A stretch of DNA of 64,000 bases. Origin: Mycolicibacterium frederiksbergense (GTDB lineage: Bacteria > Actinomycetota > Actinomycetes > Mycobacteriales > Mycobacteriaceae). A model generated the notes under the pieces. The model searched no databases. It was not told where the DNA came from and worked only from the letters and a program-made list of their open reading frames with translations. The number at the start of each line of letters is the position of its first letter. Position 1 is the stretch's first letter. The position numbers and the translations under genes were made by a program. Below, one piece after another: positions 59,134-64,000 of this stretch. Location of the stretch: NCBI RefSeq assembly GCF_029893345.1, contig NZ_JARXVE010000007.1:272716-336715 (forward strand), given 5' to 3'.

Positions 59134-59982
59134 CTAGTCGTTGTTGAAGTACGACAGCAACCGCAGGATCTCGATGTACAGCCAGACCAGGGTGACGGTC
59201 AGGCCCAGGGCGATGCCCCACGCGGCCTTCTCCGGAGCACCGGCGCGGATCATCTGGTCGGCGGCGTCGAAGTCGATCAGGAAGCTGAACGCGGCCAGGC
59301 CGATGACGAACAGCGAGAACGCGATGGACAGGCCGCCGCCGGAGCGCAGGCCCAGGCCCTCGCCGCCGCCCACGCCGAACATCGCCAGCAGGAAGTTGAC
59401 TAGCACTAGTCCCAGCACGCCGAACATCGCGGCGACGATCATCCTGGTGAACTTGGGCGTCACCCGGATGGCGCCGGTCTTATAGACAACCAGCATGCCG
59501 ATGAACACACCGATCGAGGCCACCACGGCCTGGAAGATCATGCTGGGCCCGCCGGTGGAGACCAGGTTGGCGAACAGGAACGATGCCGCGCCGAGGAACA
59601 GACCCTCCAGCGCCGCATAGGTCAGCACGATGGCCGGATTGTCCTGCTTGCGGCCGAAGGTGGCGATCAGCACCATGACCAGACCGCCGAGCCCACCTAC
59701 GACGGTGAACGGCATCATCAGGGCTGGGTTCGCGGCCACGAAGAAGTAGGACACGACCGCCACGGCAGTGACGATGGCCAGCGTGATGGCCGTCTTGGTG
59801 ACGACGTCATCGATGGTCAGCGGACGCGAAACGCCGGTCTGCGGCTGCTCCAGGTACTCGTGCGCTTGGGGCTGCGCATGCACCTGCTGTGCACCGTAGC
59901 CTGCGGCTCCGGTACCGAATTGTGCGTATCCGCCCTGCGTCTTGGGCAGGCTGCGGAATACCGGGTTGCTGGTTTCGCGCAC
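59134..59982 (-). CDS. Bax inhibitor-1/YccA family membrane protein
   Basis: 282 residues: a polar Gln/Gly-rich N-terminus (about 1-55), then seven hydrophobic segments with LTYAALEGLFLGAAS and the terminal FDAADQMIRAGAPEKAAWGIALGLTVTLVWLYIEILRLLS segment that contains the conserved acidic residues of the BI-1/TMBIM calcium-leak family. Bacterial members conduct Ca2+ in a pH-dependent way; the role here is unknown. GTG start at 59982 with AGGAGAGGA upstream. Corresponds to Rv1072. Confidence 0.88.
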   Translation of the reverse strand: MRETSNPVFRSLPKTQGGYAQFGTGAAGYGAQQVHAQPQAHEYLEQPQTGVSRPLTIDDVVTKTAITLAIVTAVAVVSYFFVAANPALMMPFTVVGGLGGLVMVLIATFGRKQDNPAIVLTYAALEGLFLGAASFLFANLVSTGGPSMIFQAVVASIGVFIGMLVVYKTGAIRVTPKFTRMIVAAMFGVLGLVLVNFLLAMFGVGGGEGLGLRSGGGLSIAFSLFVIGLAAFSFLIDFDAADQMIRAGAPEKAAWGIALGLTVTLVWLYIEILRLLSYFNND

Positions 59983-60169
59983 CGTCGGTCCTCTCCTGTG
60001 TACTGAGTTCGCGCCGCGAATTACGGTTACGAACTAGATGGTCAACGATCAAAGTTCTGCAGTGGTTCCCGGTGGACGAAAAGATTCCCAGGAAACGTCC
60101 AGGTTTGATCTTGGGGCAAACCCTACCCGTAGCGCACTGTCTCTGGGGTGCCGAACTAGATTGCAACTC

Positions 60170-61222
60170 GTGACAGAAAACGAGGACATCCTAGTAAGTG
60201 TCCGTAACGGCGTAGGCATCCTCATGCTGAACCGGCCCAAGGCACTCAACTCCCTCACCGAGGGCATGGTCGCGGGCATCGCCAAGGCACTCGCGGACTG
60301 GGAGAACGACGATTCCATCCATACCGTGCTGCTGACCGGCTCCGGCGAGCGCGGTCTGTGCGCCGGCGGCGACGTGGTGGCGATCTATCACAGCGCCAAG
60401 GCGGGCGGCGCCGACGCGCGCCGGTTCTGGTACGACGAGTACCTGCTCAACGCGTATATCGGCCGCTACCCCAAACCGTATGTGGCACTGATGGACGGCA
60501 TCGTGATGGGCGGCGGCGTCGGCGTCGCCGCGCACGGAAGCATCCGCGTCGTCACCGACACCACCAAGATGGCCATGCCCGAGGTCGGCATCGGCTTCAT
60601 CCCCGACGTGGGCGGCACCTATCTGCTGTCGCGGGCTCCGGGCGGGCTGGGGCTGCACGCCGCGCTCACCGGGGCACCGTTCTCCGGTGCCGACGCGATC
60701 GCCATGGGGTTCGCCGATCACTATGTGCCGCACGACCGGCTGGCCGACTTCACCGAGACCCTCATCGCCGACGGTGTGCAGGCCGCGCTTGCCACCTATA
60801 CCGTCGAGCCGCCGGCCAGCGCACTGGTGGAGCAGCAGGATTGGATCGACAAGTGCTACGCCGGTGACACCGTGGCCGACATCATCGCCGCGCTGCGGGG
60901 GCACGACGCGGGCACCGCCGCCGCCGAAGCCGCCAACCTGATCGCCTCCCGCTCCCCGGTTTCGCTTGCGGTGACGCTGGAGGCGGTGCGCCAGGCCGCG
61001 AAGCTGGACACCCTCGAAGCCACCCTGGTGCAGGAGTACCGGACTTCGTGCGCGGCACTGAAATCCCATGACCTGGTGGAGGGTATCCGGGCACAGTTGG
61101 TAGATAAGGACCGTAACCCGCAGTGGTCCCCCGCCTCGATATCGGCCGTGACGCAGGCCGACGTGGACGCATATTTCGTTCCGGCAGACCCCGAACTGAC
61201 GTTCCAGGAGGAGAGCAAATGA
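60170..61222 (+). CDS. 3-hydroxyisobutyryl-CoA hydrolase-like crotonase
   Basis: 350 residues, longer than simple enoyl-CoA hydratases and matching the HIBCH branch: NRPKALNSLTEGM, GERGLCAGGDVVAIY, GGGVGVAAHGSIRVVTD and PEVGIGFIPDVGGTYLLSR, with a long C-terminal helical domain. HIBCH acts in valine catabolism. Position corresponds to echA9 (Rv1071c). The GTG at 60170 follows the hexamer TAGATT by seven bases and has no ribosome-binding site, suggesting a leaderless message; the frame is open upstream to 60038. It overlaps the next gene by four bases (ATGA). Confidence 0.87.
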   Translation: MTENEDILVSVRNGVGILMLNRPKALNSLTEGMVAGIAKALADWENDDSIHTVLLTGSGERGLCAGGDVVAIYHSAKAGGADARRFWYDEYLLNAYIGRYPKPYVALMDGIVMGGGVGVAAHGSIRVVTDTTKMAMPEVGIGFIPDVGGTYLLSRAPGGLGLHAALTGAPFSGADAIAMGFADHYVPHDRLADFTETLIADGVQAALATYTVEPPASALVEQQDWIDKCYAGDTVADIIAALRGHDAGTAAAEAANLIASRSPVSLAVTLEAVRQAAKLDTLEATLVQEYRTSCAALKSHDLVEGIRAQLVDKDRNPQWSPASISAVTQADVDAYFVPADPELTFQEESK

Positions 61223-61995
61223 GCGAGTTCGAGACCATCCTGGTGACCCGTACCGACCGGGTCGCCACCATCAAGCTGAACCGGCCCAAGGCGCTCAACG
61301 CGCTCAACAGCCAGGTGATGACCGAAGTGACCACGGCCGCAGCCGAACTGGACCGTGACCCCAACGTGGGCGCGATCATCCTCACCGGCAACGAGAAGGC
61401 GTTCGCCGCCGGCGCCGACATCAAGGAGATGGCCGAGCTGTCGTTCGCCGATGTCTACTCAGCCGATTTCTTCGAGCTGTGGTCGAAGTTCGCAGCCACC
61501 CGCACCCCGACCATCGCCGCGGTCGCCGGGTACGCCCTCGGCGGTGGCTGCGAGCTGGCGATGATGTGCGACATCCTGATCGCCGCCGACTCGGCGAAGT
61601 TTGGTCAGCCCGAGATCAAGCTGGGCGTGCTGCCGGGCATGGGTGGCTCGCAGCGGCTCACCCGGGCGATCGGCAAGGCCAAGGCCATGGACCTGATCCT
61701 GACCGGGCGCACCATCGACGCCGTCGAAGCCGAGCGCGCCGGGTTGGTGTCGCGGCTGGTGCCGGCGGACTCGCTGATCGACGAGGCTCTGGCCGTGGCC
61801 GAGACCATCGCCGGGATGTCGCTGTCCGCCGCGCGGATGGCCAAGGAGGCGGTCAATCGCGCCTTCGAGTCTTCCCTTGCCGAGGGATTGCTCTATGAGC
61901 GCCGGCTGTTCCATTCGGCCTTCGCCACCGCCGACCAGAAGGAAGGCATGGCGGCGTTCTCCGAGAAGCGCGCCGCGAACTTCACCCATCGCTAA
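61219..61995 (+). CDS. echA8: Enoyl-CoA hydratase EchA8-type
   Basis: 258 residues. Crotonase fold with NRPKALNALNSQVM, AFAAGADIKEMAEL (oxyanion loop), GYALGGGCELAMMCD and PEIKLGVLPGMGGSQRL carrying the two catalytic glutamates. It hydrates 2-enoyl-CoA in beta-oxidation. Length and sequence match EchA8 (Rv1070c). Coupled by ATGA to the upstream crotonase, so the two probably serve branched-chain amino acid and fatty acid degradation together. Confidence 0.93.
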   Translation: MSEFETILVTRTDRVATIKLNRPKALNALNSQVMTEVTTAAAELDRDPNVGAIILTGNEKAFAAGADIKEMAELSFADVYSADFFELWSKFAATRTPTIAAVAGYALGGGCELAMMCDILIAADSAKFGQPEIKLGVLPGMGGSQRLTRAIGKAKAMDLILTGRTIDAVEAERAGLVSRLVPADSLIDEALAVAETIAGMSLSAARMAKEAVNRAFESSLAEGLLYERRLFHSAFATADQKEGMAAFSEKRAANFTHR

Positions 61996-62004
61996 AGTCG
62001 ACTG

Positions 62005-63720
62005 GTGACCGACACCGACTCACCCGCACCGGCGCTCGATGAGGCCGAGAAGCCTCGGGCCAAGCCGGGGGCCAAGCCGATGTGGTGGTTGCGTCACTAC
62101 ACGTTCTTCGGCACTGCGGTGGGTCTGGTGTTCATCTGGTTGTCGCTGACCCCGTCGCTGCTGCCCCGTGGCCCGCTGTTCCAGGGGCTGGTCAGCGGCG
62201 GGGCCGGCGCAATCGGTTATGGGCTCGGCGTTTTCGGAGTCTGGCTGGTGCGCTACATGCGCTCGGCCGACACGAGCCCAAAGGCCCCCAAGTGGGCCTG
62301 GCTGACGTTGCTGGTGGTCGGTGTCATCGGCCAGATCCTGATGATCATCTACTTCCACATCTGGCAGGACGAGATCCGTGACTTCATGGGTGTGCCCCGG
62401 CTGAAGTTCTGGGACCACCCGCTCACCGGGGTACTCGCGATCGTCGTGCTGTTCGCCTTTGTCGAGGTGGGCCAGCTGATCGGCAGGCTGGTGCGGTTCT
62501 TGGTCCGTCAGACCAATCGGGTTGCGCCGCCCCGGGTTTCGGCGGTCATCACGGTGACGCTGCTGCTGGCGTTGAGCATCGCGCTGCTCAATGGTGTGGT
62601 GGTCCGGTTTGCCATGTCGACCATCAACAAGACCTTCTCGGCGGTCAATGACGAGACCAGCCCGGATTTCGCCGCGCCTACCTCGGTGCTGCGCTCGGGT
62701 GGTCCGCAGTCGCTGGCCAGCTGGGAGTCGCTGGGCCATCAGGGCCGGGTGTTCGTGTCGGCAGGGCCTTCGGTGCAACAGCTTTCGCAGTTCAACGGTG
62801 CGCCGGCCAAGGAGCCGATCCGGGCCTACGCCGGCCTGCATTCCGCCGAGGGCATCAAGGCGACCGCGGCGCTGGCGGCACGCGAACTGCAGCGCACCGG
62901 CGGGCTGGACCGCCAGGTGGTGGCGGTGGCCACCACCACCGGAACCGGGTGGATCAACGAGGCGGAGGCCTCGGCCCTGGAGTACATGTACAACGGCGAC
63001 TCCGCGATCGTGTCGATGCAGTACTCGTTCCTGCCCAGCTGGTTGTCGTTCCTGGTGGACAAGGAGAACGCCCGCCAGGCCGGCCAGGCACTGTTCGAGG
63101 CCGTCGACGAGCTGGTGCGTGCGATGCCCGAGGGCAAGCGGCCCAAGCTGGTGGTGTTCGGGGAGAGCCTGGGCTCGTTCGGCGGCGAGGCTCCGTTCCT
63201 GGCGTTGAACAATCTGGTCGCCCGAACCGACGGCGCGCTGTTCTCCGGGCCCACGTTCAACAACACCATCTGGACCACGCTCACCCGCGACCGCGACCGC
63301 GACCCCGGTTCACCGGAGTGGCTACCGATCTACGACGACGGCGACAACGCCCGATTCGTGGCTCGGGCGGAGAACCTGGCCCGCCCGGATGACCCATGGG
63401 GCCAGCCGCGGGTGGTGTATCTGCAGCACGCCTCCGACCCGATCGCCTGGTGGAATCCCGACCTGCTGTTCGCCAAGCCAGATTGGCTGCGTGAGCCCCG
63501 CGGCTACGACGTCTCCGGACGCATGCAGTGGATTCCAGTGGTGACGTTCCTGCAGGTGTCGGCCGATATGGCGGTGGCGGTGGACGTGCCCGACGGGCAT
63601 GGCCACGTGTACGTCAAGAACGTCGCCGACGGGTGGGCCGCGGTGCTGCAGCCGCCGGGCTGGTCGCCGGAAAAGACCGAGAAGCTGCGCCCGTTGCTGA
63701 GCAGCAACGAAAACTCCTGA
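62005..63720 (+). CDS. Large membrane alpha/beta hydrolase (Rv1069c-like)
   Basis: 571 residues: about five transmembrane segments in the first 210 residues (TFFGTAVGLVFIWLSL to VSAVITVTLLLALSIALL), then an alpha/beta hydrolase domain with the nucleophile motif FGESLGSFGGE near residue 389 and a late His near DGHGHVYV. The GTG at 62005 is ten bases after echA8 and may be cotranscribed. This family is widespread in actinobacteria, with unknown substrate; a membrane lipid or cell-wall ester is plausible. Confidence 0.85.
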   Translation: MTDTDSPAPALDEAEKPRAKPGAKPMWWLRHYTFFGTAVGLVFIWLSLTPSLLPRGPLFQGLVSGGAGAIGYGLGVFGVWLVRYMRSADTSPKAPKWAWLTLLVVGVIGQILMIIYFHIWQDEIRDFMGVPRLKFWDHPLTGVLAIVVLFAFVEVGQLIGRLVRFLVRQTNRVAPPRVSAVITVTLLLALSIALLNGVVVRFAMSTINKTFSAVNDETSPDFAAPTSVLRSGGPQSLASWESLGHQGRVFVSAGPSVQQLSQFNGAPAKEPIRAYAGLHSAEGIKATAALAARELQRTGGLDRQVVAVATTTGTGWINEAEASALEYMYNGDSAIVSMQYSFLPSWLSFLVDKENARQAGQALFEAVDELVRAMPEGKRPKLVVFGESLGSFGGEAPFLALNNLVARTDGALFSGPTFNNTIWTTLTRDRDRDPGSPEWLPIYDDGDNARFVARAENLARPDDPWGQPRVVYLQHASDPIAWWNPDLLFAKPDWLREPRGYDVSGRMQWIPVVTFLQVSADMAVAVDVPDGHGHVYVKNVADGWAAVLQPPGWSPEKTEKLRPLLSSNENS

Positions 63721-64000
63721 GCCTGGCGTCATCACACACGTCACAGTGGTCGCGGATTCCGGAAGCACTGTCGTCGTGCCCGCCTATGCGCGACAAAGTC
63801 GCGGAAATCGCCACAACAGGCGCAGCAGGCCCCGTCCGTCACAGACCGCGGCTCACGATGGCCACTGCAGCCTCATCGGCCCCGTCGGCCACAGGTAATG
63901 CGCTGCCGCGTTGACTCATTAAAAATGCCCGTTTGGCTGCTTCGTTGACTCATTTGAGAATGCCCGCGTGCGGTGTGTTGTTCGACGGTGTGTTGCGGGG
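63721..64000 (+). other. Non-coding right end of the window
   Basis: No gene with protein-like composition or a ribosome-binding site is seen after the hydrolase stop. The first part has normal base composition; the last 95 bases change character and contain two direct repeats (listed separately). A gene may begin beyond the edge. Confidence 0.5.
63909..63966 (+). repeat. Direct repeat pair, possible insertion-sequence end
   Basis: CGTTGACTCATT is followed by AAAAATGCCCG at 63909-63931 and by TGAGAATGCCCG at 63943-63966, so two copies of a 23-24-base unit lie 34 bases apart with one indel. Multiple short terminal repeats are typical of IS21-type elements, but no transposase is inside the window. 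Confidence 0.4.

Noticed and set aside
1..64000. tRNA, rRNA or known small RNA genes
   Set aside because: No cloverleaf-like sequence with a TTCRANNC arm or rRNA-like stretch was seen in the intergenic gaps; a covariance-model scan would be the decisive test.

Overview
The window is high-GC actinobacterial DNA. Gene content and order point to a rapidly growing mycobacterium (Mycolicibacterium type). Marks of this are mycothiol conjugate amidase, a short Z-isoprenyl diphosphate synthase, DesA2, PhoH2, KstR- and DevR-type operators and a PGRS-like protein. Read left to right, the backbone follows (from memory of the M. tuberculosis H37Rv gene order) the Rv1112 to Rv1069c block, interrupted by several insertions absent from that block. 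All functional calls come from reading the translations; no database search was run.

Layout. 1-7383: end of an SDR gene, YjdM/PhnA, YchF, a DUF6542 membrane protein, IspH, a lipid-droplet-associated protein, XseA/XseB, and a 3-beta-hydroxysteroid dehydrogenase behind a KstR-type operator. 7385-13257: 2H phosphoesterase and DUF1876 protein, then a four-gene sulfatase module (two tandem arylsulfatases, a HAD hydrolase, a formylglycine-generating enzyme). 13320-19895: exported PGRS/collagen-like protein, TetR regulator divergent from a cytochrome P450, a small acidic protein, and two SDR genes behind a second KstR-type box. 19954-25109: AI-2E family transporter, dienelactone hydrolase-like protein, DUF4245 protein, GlpX, fumarase. 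25138-30460: a hypoxia/dormancy locus with two Acg-like nitroreductases, DevS, DevR, a PPOX-fold protein and a USP-like protein, bounded by two DevR-type boxes. 30479-37606: polysaccharide deacetylase, PhoH2 with an overlapping upstream small ORF, DesA2, a long-form GlyA, a DUF885 protein, CoaA.

37610-43650: flavin monooxygenase, two paralogous small membrane proteins, a multi-TM protein, Z-prenyl synthase, hemolysin III-like protein and a ketosteroid isomerase-like protein. 43716-48813: thioredoxin-like DUF255 protein, Mca, DUF4307 protein, GreA with a structured leader, GPP34 protein. 48823-55306: MetB and Cbs (transsulfuration) flanking a cluster of proline-tailed membrane proteins, then LipU-like esterase. 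55499-63720: SGNH hydrolase, thiolase, PurT, BI-1-like protein, EchA9- and EchA8-like crotonases and a large membrane alpha/beta hydrolase. The last 280 bases hold no gene but contain a pair of direct repeats that may be an insertion-sequence end.

Themes: sterol and lipid catabolism (3-beta-HSD, KSI-like, KstR-boxed SDRs, P450, thiolase, crotonases, esterases), hypoxic dormancy (DevRS locus), sulfate-ester hydrolysis with its own maturation enzyme, and central metabolism. The least explained parts are the multi-TM protein with downstream repeats (39171-41549), the proline-tailed membrane cluster (49993-52758), the greA leader, and the KstR-boxed SDR pair.
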